From the NCBI GenBank assembly GCA_030655315.1, contig JAURVT010000051.1, positions 1 through 49,315 of the forward strand: a stretch of 49,315 nucleotides of DNA. Direction: 5' to 3'. The position numbers were made by a program, and so were the translations under genes. Positions 1 to 8,878 of this stretch are shown piece by piece. Numbering within the stretch: position 1 is the first letter of the stretch; each line of letters starts with the position of its first letter. The notes under the pieces are model-generated. The model did no database searches. It was not told where the DNA came from and worked only from the letters and a program-made list of their open reading frames with translations. Source of the DNA: Nocardioidaceae bacterium. GTDB lineage: Bacteria > Actinomycetota > Actinomycetes > Propionibacteriales > Nocardioidaceae.

Positions 1-1201
1 CGCCGACGCCGAGACCGGACGCGCTGGCCCGGCGGCGCTGCGGGCGCGGCGTGCGGCGCTGGCCGCGTCCCGCCTGGGCGAGGCGGTGCGGGGCGGCTGG
101 ACCGAGGTCAGGTCGATCCAGACCGACGAGCTCCGCGAGAAGCGCGCCGTCCTCGACCGCCCGCTCGACCGGTGGGCCACCGCCGCGTGGGAGCGCGCCC
201 TGGGCGACGAGGTCTGGCGCCACTTCGACCCGCACCTGTGGGACTACGAGCTCGCCTTCGGCCCCGAGATCGACCGCCTCGAGCCCGATCTCGTCCACGC
301 CAACGACTTCCGGATGAGCGGGGTCGGCGCGCGCGCCGTCACCCGTCTGCGGGGCGCCGGGCGTGAGACCCGGCTGGTCTACGACTGCCACGAGTGGGTC
401 CCGGGCATGTCGCCGCGCACCCGTCACGGCCGGTGGATCGCCGCGCAGGCGGCCTACGAGCGCGTCTTCATCCACGCCGCCGACGCGGTCACCACCGTCT
501 CCGAGCCGCTCGCCGACCTGCTGGTCGAGGAGCACGGCCTCGCGACGCGTCCGGCGGTGGTGCTCAACGCGCCCGTCGTCGACCCGCCCACCGGCGAGGA
601 GGCGGGCCCGACGGTCCGCGACCGCTGCGGGCTGGACGACGACGTCCCCCTGCTGGTCTACAGCGGCGTGCTCGCCCCCCAGCGCGGCGTCGGCACGATG
701 GTCGAGGCGATGCCGGCGCTGCCGGGCGTCCACGTGGCGCTCGTCGTGTCGAGCCCGACGTCCCCCTTCGCCCTGGAGCTGGTGGCGCGCGCCACCGAGC
801 TCGGTGTCGAGGACCGGCTGCACTTCTGCCCGTACGTCGCGCCCGAGCACGTCGTCCGCTACGTCTCGACGGCCACGGTCGGCGTGCACCCCACCACGCA
901 CCTGCCCAACCACGAGATCTCGCTGGCCACCAAGTTCTTCGAGTACGCCCACGCGCGCATCCCGATCGTCGTCAGCGACGTCCGCACGATGTCCGAGGCG
1001 GTCCGGCGGCACGAGATCGGCGAGGTGTTCGTGGCCGAGGACGTCGCCGACTACGCCCGCGCGGTGCGTACCGTCCTGGGCGACCCCGAGCGCTACCAGA
1101 AGGCCTACGACGACCACCGCGAGATGCAGGACGAGTGGACGTGGGAGCGCCAGGCCGACGTCCTCGACGCCGTCTACGCCCGGCTGGTGGAGGGCCGATG
1201 A
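1..1201 (+). CDS. GT4-family glycosyltransferase, 5'-truncated by window edge
   Basis: The reading frame is open from base 2, so the true start lies upstream of the window; about 400 C-terminal codons are present. The protein carries the features of a paralogous GT4 set in this window: HANDF (about base 297), YDCHEWVPG in the acceptor/linker part, then a C-terminal Rossmann domain opening with LVYSGVLAPQRG and ending with the donor-site region around EISLATKFFEYAHARIP. It is closely similar to the products at 1198-2700, 27316-28830 and 32583-34112. It should be a cytosolic enzyme adding a sugar from an NDP donor during glycopolymer assembly; donor and acceptor cannot be told from sequence. 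Its TGA overlaps the next gene's ATG (ATGA), so it heads or continues an operon of five tightly coupled genes. Confidence 0.85.
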   Translation, partial: ADAETGRAGPAALRARRAALAASRLGEAVRGGWTEVRSIQTDELREKRAVLDRPLDRWATAAWERALGDEVWRHFDPHLWDYELAFGPEIDRLEPDLVHANDFRMSGVGARAVTRLRGAGRETRLVYDCHEWVPGMSPRTRHGRWIAAQAAYERVFIHAADAVTTVSEPLADLLVEEHGLATRPAVVLNAPVVDPPTGEEAGPTVRDRCGLDDDVPLLVYSGVLAPQRGVGTMVEAMPALPGVHVALVVSSPTSPFALELVARATELGVEDRLHFCPYVAPEHVVRYVSTATVGVHPTTHLPNHEISLATKFFEYAHARIPIVVSDVRTMSEAVRRHEIGEVFVAEDVADYARAVRTVLGDPERYQKAYDDHREMQDEWTWERQADVLDAVYARLVEGR

Positions 1202-2700
1202 CCACCCGGGGCCGTGTCGTGATGCTCGTGCACAAGGCCGTCGAGGGCGACTCGCGGGTGCAGAAGCAGGCCCGGTCCGCGGCCGAGCGCGGTTGGGACG
1301 TGGTGCTGCTCGGACGCTCGCCCGACGGCCACGAGCACGTCAGCCACCTCGGCGAGGCCGAGGTCCGGCTCGTCCCGGTCCCGGTGCCGCTCAAGCAGCG
1401 CCCCTACGAGACGAGGGCCGCCTGGTGGCGCGCGCCGCTGGCCTACGGCACCGGCCGCGTCGGCCGCTACCGCGTGGCGGTGGCGCGGGCCGGCCAGGTC
1501 GAGCAGACGGTCCGTCGCGCCGCGGCCTCCGCCGCCGGTGAGGGCGGGCGCGACGTGTCCCTGGTGGCCGCCCGCGTGCTCACGGCCGGCTACGCCAAGG
1601 CCACCCGGGTGCGGCTCTCGCGCACGGTCTCCGCGCAGCGTCGCCGCCGGTTGCTCGACCGGCCCCTCGACCGCGCCACCACCGCCCTGCGGGTCCGCCT
1701 CGGCGGCGTCCGGGCCTGGCGGACGCTGCACCCGGCCATCCACGACCTCGACCTCGCCCTCGGCCCCGTGGTCGACGAGCTGCGTCCCGACGTGGTGCAC
1801 GCCAACGACTTCACCACGCTCGGCATCGCGGTCACGGCCTCGTGGCGCGCCCGCGCCGAGGGCCGCCGTGTCGCGGTCGTCTGGGACGCGCACGAGTTCC
1901 TGCCCGGGATCACCGCGTGGGACAAGAACCCGCGCTGGATGCCCGCGCAGCAGGCGTACGAGGCCGAGCACGCCCCCTACGCCGACGCCGTCGTCACCGT
2001 CTCGCCCCGGCTGGCCGAGCTGCTGCAGCAGCAGCACGACCTGCCCGTCCTGCCCCGTGTCGTGCTCAACGCGCCCGAGGCCGAGCAGCGCGCCCGTGCC
2101 GAGGGCGTGCCGCGCGACCTGCGCACCGACTGCGGCATCGGCGACGACGACCCGCTCCTGGTCTACAGCGGCGGCGCGGCGCCCCAGCGCGGCCTCGGCT
2201 CCCTCGTCGACGCGCTCGCCGACCTGCCCGGCGTGCACCTGGCCCTGGTGCTCCCGGCGTCCGACCGGCCCTACCCGCGAAGCCTCGTCGAGCGCGCGAC
2301 GGCGCTCGGCGTCGACGACCGGCTGCACCTGCTGCCGTACGTCGAGGTGGACGAGGTGCCCCGCTACCTGTCGGGCGCCGACGTCGGCGTGATCCCGATC
2401 CTGCACGTGCTGAACCACGAGATCGCCCTGATCACCAAGTTCTTCGAGTACGCGCACGCCCGCATCCCCGTCGTCGTCAGCGACGTCGAGACGATGGCCG
2501 CCGCGGTCCGCGACGTCGGCCACGGCGAGGTGTTCGTCGCCGACGACGCCGCCGGGCTCGCCGCAGCGGTGCGCCGCGTGCTCGACGACCCCGAGCGCTA
2601 CCGCGCGGCCTACGACCGTCCGGGGCTGCTCGACGCGTGGTCCTGGGAGCGCCAGGTCGACGTCCTCGACTCCGTCTACGCCGAGGTCACCGCGCGGTGA
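1198..2700 (+). CDS. GT4-family glycosyltransferase (500 aa)
   Basis: A complete paralogue of the preceding gene. It starts with ATG at 1198, inside the stop of the upstream gene. The N-terminal Rossmann half opens with RGRVVMLVHKAVEGDSRVQK, a typical acceptor-domain start (a GDSRV-type motif with a basic residue nearby). An Arg/Ala-rich helical insertion of about 100 residues follows, then HANDF, WDAHEFLPG and the donor domain starting LLVYSGGAAPQRG, with the late motif ALITKFFEYAHARIP. It is probably a cytosolic retaining glycosyltransferase of polysaccharide or teichoic-acid-like polymer synthesis. Its last codons overlap the GTG of the epimerase gene (GTGA), so the two are probably translationally coupled. 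Specificity is unknown. Confidence 0.87.
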   Translation: MTTRGRVVMLVHKAVEGDSRVQKQARSAAERGWDVVLLGRSPDGHEHVSHLGEAEVRLVPVPVPLKQRPYETRAAWWRAPLAYGTGRVGRYRVAVARAGQVEQTVRRAAASAAGEGGRDVSLVAARVLTAGYAKATRVRLSRTVSAQRRRRLLDRPLDRATTALRVRLGGVRAWRTLHPAIHDLDLALGPVVDELRPDVVHANDFTTLGIAVTASWRARAEGRRVAVVWDAHEFLPGITAWDKNPRWMPAQQAYEAEHAPYADAVVTVSPRLAELLQQQHDLPVLPRVVLNAPEAEQRARAEGVPRDLRTDCGIGDDDPLLVYSGGAAPQRGLGSLVDALADLPGVHLALVLPASDRPYPRSLVERATALGVDDRLHLLPYVEVDEVPRYLSGADVGVIPILHVLNHEIALITKFFEYAHARIPVVVSDVETMAAAVRDVGHGEVFVADDAAGLAAAVRRVLDDPERYRAAYDRPGLLDAWSWERQVDVLDSVYAEVTAR

Positions 2701-3794
2701 GGGTCGTCAGCGTCGTCGGGGCCCGGCCCCAGCTGGTCAAGCTGGCGGCGGTCGCGGCGGCGTTCGAGGGCACGCCCCACGAGCACGTGATCGTCCACAC
2801 CGGTCAGCACTACGACGCCGACCTGTCCGACGTGTTCTTCGACGGCCTCGGCATCCCCGCGCCCGACGTGCACCTCGGCGTCGGCTCGGGCAGCCACGGC
2901 GTGCAGACCGGCGCCGTGCTCAGCGCCATGGACGCCGTGCTCGACGCCCGGCGTCCCGACTGGGTGCTCGTCTACGGCGACACCAACTCGACGCTGGCCG
3001 GGGCACTGTCGGCGGTCAAGCTGCACCTGCCCGTCGCGCACCTCGAGGCCGGCCTGCGCTCGTTCAACCGGCGGATGCCCGAGGAGCACAACCGGGTGCT
3101 CACCGACCACGCCGCCGACCTCCTGCTCGCGCCCACCCAGGACGCCGTCGACCACCTCGCCGTCGAGGGGCTGGCCGAGCGCACCGAGCTGGTCGGCGAC
3201 GTGATGGCCGACGTGTGCCTGCGCGTCCGTGACGCCGTCCACGCCGGCGACCACCCGCCGCCGGTGCTCCCCGACGGCATCGACCCGTCCGCGCCGTACC
3301 TCCTCGCGACGCTGCACCGGCCCGACAACACCGACGACCCGGCGCGGCTCGACGCCCTGCTCGACGCGCTCGCGGCCCTGCCCGTGCCCGTCGCGCTGCT
3401 CGCCCACCCGCGCCTGGTCGCCCGCGCGGCGGCGCACGGCCTCGACCTCGCCCGGGGGTCGGTGCGTCCCGGGCGTCCGCTGCCGTACGCCGGGCTCGTC
3501 GCGGCGGTCGAGGGATCGGTCGGCGTCGTCACCGACTCCGGCGGCCTGCAGAAGGAGGCGCGCTGGCTGCGGCGTCCCTGCACGACGCTGCGTCCCGAGA
3601 CCGAGTGGCTCGAGACGCTCGCCCACGGCTGGAACGTCCTCGTCCCCGACCCCCACCTCGACCCGGTCGACCGCTGGGTCGCCACCGCCACCCGGACGGC
3701 CCCCGTGGTGGTCGACGACCCCGACGCGCCCGACGTCGGCGGCGCCGCGCACCGCGTGGTCGACGCGCTGACCCGTCACCGGAGCCCGACGTGA
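2697..3794 (+). CDS. wbpI: Non-hydrolysing UDP-sugar 2-epimerase, WbpI-like (UDP-GlcNAc3NAcA 2-epimerase)
   Basis: This is a 365-aa enzyme of the WecB/MnaA/WbpI fold, close to the family's usual length. The GTG at 2697 overlaps the previous stop. Visible motifs are GARPQ (8-12), HTGQHYD (34-40), GVGSGSHG (61-68), YGDTNST (93-99), HLEAGLRS (115-122), PEEHNR (128-133), SGGLQKEA (281-288) and RPETEW (299-304). The GARPQ, GSGSHG and SFNRRMPEE wording resembles WbpI/WlbD-type epimerases, which convert UDP-2,3-diacetamido-2,3-dideoxyglucuronate to the manno form, more than E. coli WecB with its GTRPE start. The other WbpI-pathway enzymes are at 7245, 30483, 31592 and 44779. The alternative is plain UDP-GlcNAc 2-epimerase (UDP-ManNAc formation). 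The fold and epimerase role are secure; the exact substrate is inferred. Confidence 0.9.
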   Translation: MRVVSVVGARPQLVKLAAVAAAFEGTPHEHVIVHTGQHYDADLSDVFFDGLGIPAPDVHLGVGSGSHGVQTGAVLSAMDAVLDARRPDWVLVYGDTNSTLAGALSAVKLHLPVAHLEAGLRSFNRRMPEEHNRVLTDHAADLLLAPTQDAVDHLAVEGLAERTELVGDVMADVCLRVRDAVHAGDHPPPVLPDGIDPSAPYLLATLHRPDNTDDPARLDALLDALAALPVPVALLAHPRLVARAAAHGLDLARGSVRPGRPLPYAGLVAAVEGSVGVVTDSGGLQKEARWLRRPCTTLRPETEWLETLAHGWNVLVPDPHLDPVDRWVATATRTAPVVVDDPDAPDVGGAAHRVVDALTRHRSPT

Positions 3795-5107
3795 CCCGCC
3801 CGCACCTGCTGTTCCTCGCCGTCGGCTTCCCGCCGGCCGCCAAGAGCTCGACCTACCGCCTGCGCGAGATGGCCAACCAGCTGGTGGCCGCCGGCTGGGA
3901 CGTCACCGTGCTCACCACCGTCGACGAGTCCTGGGAGCGCGACTTCGGCGTCGACCTCACGCTGCTCGACGACGTCGACCCGGCCGTCCGCGTGGTCAAG
4001 CTGCCGCTGTTCCGGGAGGACCTCGAGACCGACGTGCGGCTGATGAGCCGCGAGCGCGCCGCCGACCCGCGCGGCTGGCGCCGGCGGCACCTCGCGCGCA
4101 ACGAGGACACGTTCCCCGAGGCGGCCTTCGGCGGCTGGCTGCCCGAGCTGTGCGCGGCCGTCGACCGCCTGCACGGCGAGCGCCCGGTCGACCTCGCCCT
4201 GGCCAGCTGCGTGCCCTACACCCTGCTGGGCGTGCTGCAGCACCTGCACGCGACGGCCGGCGTCCCCTACGCGGTGGACTACCGCGACGGCTGGTCGGTC
4301 GACGTGATCGGTGGCGACGAGGCCTTCGAGGTCGACTCCCGACGCGGACGTCTGGAGCGCGACGTGCTCGGCCGCGCCACGTGGATCACGTTCGTCAACG
4401 ACGCGATCGGCGACTTCTACGCGGGCCGCTTCCCCGAGCTCGCCCCGCGGATGCACGTGGTGCGCAACGGCTACGACCGCGCGAGCGTGCCGCCCGTCCG
4501 CCCGCAGGGGCCGCTCGCCGAGGACGGCGTGCACTTCGGCCACGTCGGCGTGCTGACGTTCCCCGTCGAGATGCTCGCCGCGCTCCTGGAGGGCTGGCGG
4601 CTCGCTCGCAGCCGTGACCCGCTCGTCGCGCGCTCGCGGCTCACCTTCCGCGGCCCCACCGGTGCCGGCCCGTTCCAGGGCGCCAACGACCACGTCGAGA
4701 TGCTGCGCCTCGCGGCGGGCGACGGCGTCGAGTACGGCGGACCGGTGCCCAAGGCGCAGATGGCCGACCTCTACGCCGGGTGGGACGCGCTCGTCCTGCT
4801 CGTCATGGGCGGCCGGTTCATGACGTCGGGCAAGGTCTACGAGTACGCCGCCACGGGCCTGCCGATCGTCTCGGCGCACGCCAAGGACCACGACGCGGCG
4901 GCCGTGCTCGAGGGCCGCGACCTGTGGACGGGGCCGCTGGGCGTCGACGTCGAGGCGCTCGCCGCCGGCTTCAGCGAGGCCGCGAGGTGGGCCGTCGAGG
5001 CCGACCGGTCCACCCGCGAGGTCGCCGCCGGGCACGGTCGCGGGTTCGCCCGCGACGACCTGATGCGCCGCGCGATCACCGCCCTCACCGCCGAGGTCCG
5101 GTCGTGA
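3791..5107 (+). CDS. GT4-like glycosyltransferase (438 aa)
   Basis: Starts at GTG 3791 within the epimerase stop (GTGA overlap). The N-terminus LLFLAVGFPPAAKSSTYR followed by REMANQLVAAGWDVTVLTT is the classic GT4 acceptor-domain start, with a Pro-Pro loop and a residue set after it for acceptor binding. Residues near DYRDGWSVDV and the linker VRNGYDRA lead into a donor domain with FGHVGVLTF and the C-terminal SGKVYEYAATGLPIVSAH motif, where E/Y residues usually contact the nucleotide-sugar. It differs from the HANDF-type paralogues around it and looks like a separate lineage (WbuB-like). No signal peptide or membrane segment is visible. It probably adds one sugar of the repeating unit. Confidence 0.82.
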   Translation: MTRPHLLFLAVGFPPAAKSSTYRLREMANQLVAAGWDVTVLTTVDESWERDFGVDLTLLDDVDPAVRVVKLPLFREDLETDVRLMSRERAADPRGWRRRHLARNEDTFPEAAFGGWLPELCAAVDRLHGERPVDLALASCVPYTLLGVLQHLHATAGVPYAVDYRDGWSVDVIGGDEAFEVDSRRGRLERDVLGRATWITFVNDAIGDFYAGRFPELAPRMHVVRNGYDRASVPPVRPQGPLAEDGVHFGHVGVLTFPVEMLAALLEGWRLARSRDPLVARSRLTFRGPTGAGPFQGANDHVEMLRLAAGDGVEYGGPVPKAQMADLYAGWDALVLLVMGGRFMTSGKVYEYAATGLPIVSAHAKDHDAAAVLEGRDLWTGPLGVDVEALAAGFSEAARWAVEADRSTREVAAGHGRGFARDDLMRRAITALTAEVRS

Positions 5108-5580
5108 GGAAGGCGCTGGTGGTCGTCGTCGGCGCGGCGCGTCCGGCCGTCCTCGTGGGGCACCTGGCCGAGCTCTCGGCGCGCGGCTTCGACGTCACCG
5201 TCGTCACCCCCAAGCGGCAGGCGGCCCGGTTCGCCGACGCGGGCGTCGCCCTCGTCACGATCAAGTCGCGCAAGGCCACCGCGCCGGAGGTGGTCGCCCG
5301 CATCGCCCTCAGCAAGCCCAAGGTCGTCGAGCACGCCCTGACCGCCGACCTCATCGTCGCGGCCGACGACCGCGCGCTGCTCACCGTCTGGCAGCTGGCC
5401 CGGGTCAACCGGACGGCCGTCGCGCGCTACGGCATGGCGCCCGCGCTGCGCGTGCTCGACGACGTCCCGCGCCGCACGTCCGCCCAGGTGCGGCGCGACC
5501 GGCTCCGGCACCGGGTGCGCGGGCTGCGACGCGTGGCGGTCACGCAGGCGCGGCGCGTCGTCCGGCGGGGCCGCACGTGA
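5104..5580 (+). CDS. Short Rossmann-like protein resembling the N-terminal part of a glycosyltransferase
   Basis: This 158-aa product starts with GTG at 5104 in a GTGA overlap with the GT4 gene. Its opening, KALVVVVGAARPAVLVGHLA followed by ELSARGFDVTVVTP, looks like the first beta-alpha-beta unit of a GT4/GT-B acceptor domain. The protein then ends in a very basic tail (many Arg, RRVVRRGRT) with no donor-binding domain. I do not recognise a named family. It could be a decayed glycosyltransferase, a regulatory half-protein that pairs with a neighbouring GT, or a membrane-surface scaffold that uses its basic tail. The frame is intact and the overlap retained, so it is probably expressed. Function unknown. 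Confidence 0.6.
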   Translation: MRKALVVVVGAARPAVLVGHLAELSARGFDVTVVTPKRQAARFADAGVALVTIKSRKATAPEVVARIALSKPKVVEHALTADLIVAADDRALLTVWQLARVNRTAVARYGMAPALRVLDDVPRRTSAQVRRDRLRHRVRGLRRVAVTQARRVVRRGRT

Positions 5581-5591
5581 GCGGCGTCGAG

Positions 5592-5597
5592 TACGCT
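5592..5597 (+). promoter_or_regulatory. -10 box TACGCT for the GT2 gene, leaderless start at GTG 5606
   Basis: TACGCT lies 8 nt before GTG 5606. This spacing recurs at several genes in the window and would place the transcription start on or next to the start codon. The box lies just after the stop of the upstream gene, giving the GT2 its own promoter inside the gene string. Confidence 0.4.
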
Positions 5598-5605
5598 CCG
5601 TGACC

Positions 5606-7219
5606 GTGGCGGCCACCGAGGTACCGGACGTCACCGTCGTCGTGGCGGTCTACAACACGATGCCGTACCTGACGGCGTGCCTGGAGTCGGTGGTCGAGCA
5701 GACGCTCGGCGTCGACCGCATCGCCGTCGTCGCCGTCGACGACGGGTCGACGGACGGCAGCGGCGCGGAGCTCGACCGGTTCGCCGCCGCGCACCCCGGG
5801 CTGCTGACCGTGCTCCGCCAGCCGAACTCCGGGGGACCCGCCGCCCCCAACAACCGGGCGCTCGAGGTGGCCACCGGCCGCTACGTGTTCTTCCTCGGCG
5901 CCGACGACCACCTCGGCACCGAGTCGCTGGAGCGCCTGGTGACGGCCGCCGACCAGCACGACGCCGACGTCGTGTTCGGCCGGATGGTGGGCACCAACGA
6001 CCGCCACGTGCACCAGAAGATCTACCGGCAGACCGACCTCGACCTCGACCTCTACGACTCCGAGCTGCCGTTCGCGCTGGCCAACACCAAGCTCTTCCGC
6101 CGCTCGCTGGTGGAGGAGCAGGGCCTGCGGTTCCCCGAGGACCTGAAGATCGGCAGCGACCAGACCTTCACCATCGCCGCGCTGGTGCACTCCCGGCGCA
6201 CCTGCGTCCTCGGCGACTACACCTTCTACTACGCCGTCCGGCGCCACGACGCGAGCAACATCTCCTACGACGCGACGTGGCGCGACCGGCTGTGGAGCGC
6301 GCGCCGGATCATGGACGAGGTGGCGACGCAGCTGCCGCCGGGCGAGCGGCGCGACGCCGTCCTGCGGCGCCACCTCACCTGGGAGCTGGCCAAGCTGCTC
6401 CGCGAGGACTTCCTCGAGCTCGACGAGGACGAGCAGGTCGAGCTCGTCGAGGGCGTCGGCAAGCTCTGCGACACCTACTTCACCGACGACCTCAAGCAGC
6501 TGATCGGCGTCAAGCGCCGGATCCGGCTGTGCCTGGCCGAGGCGCGCCGCGTCGACCTCCTGCGCGAGCTGCTCGCTCGCGAGCGCGAGCACGGCGACCC
6601 GCCGTTCGTGGCCGAGGCGGAGCGCGCCTTCGCCGCCTACCCCGGCTACGCGGGCGACCGCGGCGTCCCGCGCGAGTGGTACGAGCTGTTCGACGAGACC
6701 GTGGGCGGCCGGCTGCGCGACGGCGTGCGGGTGTCGTCGACCCGGCTCACCCGCCGCGGTCTCGCCCTGGAGGGGTCGCTGGGGGCGACGCCCGGGCACG
6801 TCGTCGTCGGCGTGCACCTGCGTGACGTCGAGCGTCGGCACGCCGGCGGTGCCCGGTCCGCCCGGCAGCCCGAGGAGCTGCCGCCCGCGGCCCCCGTCGA
6901 CACCCGCGTGGAGCCGTCCGACGACCTGCGGAGGGGGCCGGCGTCGACGTTCGCGACGGTCGTGCCGCTCGAGCGCCTCGGACGCGGCGGCATCGTCGCG
7001 CCCCGGCTGCGGGTGCAGCTCGGCGGCCACGCGTACGACCTGCCCGTGCACTGCGGCCACCTGCTGACCCGGCCCGAGCACGTCCGCTGGCACGGCCTGC
7101 GCCGGGTGCGGACCCTCGCCGTCCTGGACGACTCCGGCAACCTCGTGGTCGAGTCCTCGACCCTAGGATGGTCGTCGTCGATGAGACGGGTGGCGCAGCG
7201 CCTGCGCCGCCGTCGCTGA
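5606..7219 (+). CDS. GT2-family glycosyltransferase with C-terminal extension (537 aa)
   Basis: A GT-A fold inverting glycosyltransferase. It shows VTVVVAVYNTMPYL, the UDP-binding VDDGSTDGSG, the metal-binding GADDH after YVFFL, and a later SDQTF with YYAVRRHDASN, followed by a C-terminal region of about 250 residues that probably forms beta-rich domains. I chose GTG 5606 rather than GTG 5600 because a TACGCT -10 box at 5592-5597 fits a leaderless start at 5606; choosing 5600 adds only two codons. It is strongly similar to the GT2 at 34114-35703, including the long LFRRSLVEE and GSD-QPF/QTF stretches, so the two are paralogues. It acts in the cytosol on the growing glycopolymer. Donor unknown. 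Confidence 0.88.
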   Translation: MAATEVPDVTVVVAVYNTMPYLTACLESVVEQTLGVDRIAVVAVDDGSTDGSGAELDRFAAAHPGLLTVLRQPNSGGPAAPNNRALEVATGRYVFFLGADDHLGTESLERLVTAADQHDADVVFGRMVGTNDRHVHQKIYRQTDLDLDLYDSELPFALANTKLFRRSLVEEQGLRFPEDLKIGSDQTFTIAALVHSRRTCVLGDYTFYYAVRRHDASNISYDATWRDRLWSARRIMDEVATQLPPGERRDAVLRRHLTWELAKLLREDFLELDEDEQVELVEGVGKLCDTYFTDDLKQLIGVKRRIRLCLAEARRVDLLRELLAREREHGDPPFVAEAERAFAAYPGYAGDRGVPREWYELFDETVGGRLRDGVRVSSTRLTRRGLALEGSLGATPGHVVVGVHLRDVERRHAGGARSARQPEELPPAAPVDTRVEPSDDLRRGPASTFATVVPLERLGRGGIVAPRLRVQLGGHAYDLPVHCGHLLTRPEHVRWHGLRRVRTLAVLDDSGNLVVESSTLGWSSSMRRVAQRLRRRR

Positions 7220-7244
7220 CCCCGCACCCCACCCGAGGAGCACC

Positions 7245-8528
7245 ATGCAGATCGCCGTCGTGGCCCTGGGCAAGATCGGCCTCCCGCTGGCCGTCCAGTT
7301 CGCCGTCAAGGGCCACCGGGTGGTCGGCTGCGACGTCGACATCGCCCGCGTCGAGGCGGTCAACGCCGGCATCGAGCCCTTCCCCGGCGAGCACGACCTC
7401 GACGTCAGGCTCAAGGACGTCGTCGCGTCGGGCCTGCTGACGGCCACCACCGACACCGCCGCGGCGGTCGCCGGGTCCGACGCCGTGGTGATCGTGGTGC
7501 CCCTGTTCGTCGACGCCGACGGCGTGCCCGACTGGGGCTGGATGGACGCCGCCACCCGCTCGGTGGCCGCGGGCCTCAAGCCCGGCACGCTGGTGTCGTA
7601 CGAGACGACGCTGCCGGTCGGCACCACCCGCGACCGCTGGGCGCCGATGCTGCAGGAGGGCTCGGGCCTGGTGCCCGGGCAGGACTTCCAGCTGGTGTTC
7701 AGCCCCGAGCGCGTCCTCACCGGACGGGTCTTCGCCGACCTGCGTCGCTACCCCAAGCTCGTCGGCGGCATCGACGAGGCGTCGGCCGCGCGCGCCGTCG
7801 CGTTCTACGAGGAGGTCCTCGACTTCGACGACCGCCCCGACCTCGACCGCCCGAACGGCGTCTGGGACCTCGGCTCGTCCGAGGCGTCCGAGCTCGCCAA
7901 GCTCGCCGAGACCACCTACCGCGACGTCAACATCGCGCTGGCCAACCAGTTCGCCCGCTACGCCGACCGCGTGGGCATCGACGTCCGCAAGGTGATCGAG
8001 GCCAGCAACAGCCAGCCCTACAGCCACATCCACCAGCCCGGCATCGCCGTCGGCGGCCACTGCATCCCGATCTACCCGCAGATCTACCTGTGGAACGACC
8101 CCGAGGCCACCGTGGTGCGCACCGCCCGCCAGGCCAACGCCGCGATGCCCGAGTACGCCGTCGACCTCCTCGCCGCCGCCCACGGCGACCTGGACGGCGC
8201 GGGCGTCCTCGTCCTCGGCGCCGCCTACCGCGGCGGGGTGCAGGAGACCGCGTTCTCCGGCGTGTACCCGACCGTCGAGGCCCTGCGGGCCCGCGGCGCC
8301 GTCCCGTACGTCACCGACCCGCTCTTCACCGACGCCGACCTCGAGGCCCTCGGCCTCCCGCCGCACCGCGGCGAGCCCGTCGTCGCCGCCGTCCTCCAGG
8401 CCGACCACGCCGAGTACCGCACCCTCACCGAGGCCGACCTCCCCGGCGTCCGCGTCCTCGTCGACGGCCGCCGCACCACCGACCCCGCCCTCCTCGGCTC
8501 CATCCGTCGGGTGGTCATCGGGGGCTGA
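7245..8528 (+). CDS. UDP-HexNAc 6-dehydrogenase (WbpA/WecC family)
   Basis: This 427-aa protein belongs to the UDP-glucose/UDP-GlcNAc dehydrogenase superfamily. The N-terminal NAD domain has VALGKIGLPLA. The middle helices include SPERVLTGR and SEASELAKLAETTYRDVN. The catalytic Cys is residue 273 in GGHCIPIYP, and a C-terminal UDP-binding domain follows (VLGAAYRGGVQETAFS). These enzymes perform two successive NAD-dependent oxidations at C6, giving a uronic acid. Together with the epimerase at 2697 it could make UDP-ManNAcA (WecC role). With the aminotransferase, dehydrogenase and acetyltransferase elsewhere in the window it fits WbpA (UDP-GlcNAc to UDP-GlcNAcA). ATG 7245 follows a clear GAGGAG ribosome site, and a TAGGAT box at 7164-7169 may be its promoter. 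Confidence 0.88.
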   Translation: MQIAVVALGKIGLPLAVQFAVKGHRVVGCDVDIARVEAVNAGIEPFPGEHDLDVRLKDVVASGLLTATTDTAAAVAGSDAVVIVVPLFVDADGVPDWGWMDAATRSVAAGLKPGTLVSYETTLPVGTTRDRWAPMLQEGSGLVPGQDFQLVFSPERVLTGRVFADLRRYPKLVGGIDEASAARAVAFYEEVLDFDDRPDLDRPNGVWDLGSSEASELAKLAETTYRDVNIALANQFARYADRVGIDVRKVIEASNSQPYSHIHQPGIAVGGHCIPIYPQIYLWNDPEATVVRTARQANAAMPEYAVDLLAAAHGDLDGAGVLVLGAAYRGGVQETAFSGVYPTVEALRARGAVPYVTDPLFTDADLEALGLPPHRGEPVVAAVLQADHAEYRTLTEADLPGVRVLVDGRRTTDPALLGSIRRVVIGG

Positions 8529-8544
8529 CCTCCCCGCCCCCTTT

Positions 8545-8854
8545 CGCCGAGCGGCGCAAACTTGTCGGTTACCGGTCGGTAGACGGTCAGGTTTGCGCCG
8601 GTCGGCGGCAGGTTTGCGCCGTTCGGCGACCCGGGCTGCGAGGTGGGCCACGGAAGAGAAGCCGCGAGGACGCGTCGGCGTCGGTCGTCACGAGGGGCCG
8701 ACCGGCGGTGGGCGCGGCCCCACCGGCCCGTCCGGACGTGGGACCCGCCCCCGCGCGCCGTCGACCCGGGCGTCGAGCGGCGCAAACCTGCCGCCGAACG
8801 GCGCACATTCGTCGCTCTACCGACCGGTAACCGACGAGTTTGCGCCGGTCGGCG
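8545..8854. repeat. Pair of 84-bp inverted repeats in a convergent intergenic region
   Basis: The left arm (8545-8628) and right arm (8771-8854) align as inverted copies without gaps, with 12 mismatches over 84 positions by my hand alignment. They are separated by 142 bp. Each arm contains smaller inverted units GGCGCAAAC / GTTTGCGCC and the core GTCGGTTACCGGTCGGTAGA. The 350-bp gap 8529-8878 lies between two convergent genes and holds no plausible ORF. The element could be a bidirectional terminator, a REP-like palindromic unit or a MITE-like remnant. I see no flanking target duplication. Confidence 0.8.
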
Positions 8855-8878
8855 AGAGGACGCGGGGGCGGGGCGGGG

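Noticed and set aside
2697-8528. A simple wecB-wecC pair for UDP-ManNAcA only
   Set aside because: Not excluded, but the epimerase's sequence wording and the presence of WbpB/E/D-like genes in the same window make the diacetamido route the better fit.
8545-8854. An insertion sequence
   Set aside because: The 142-bp spacer between the inverted arms has no transposase and no flanking duplication is visible. It is kept as a repeat only.
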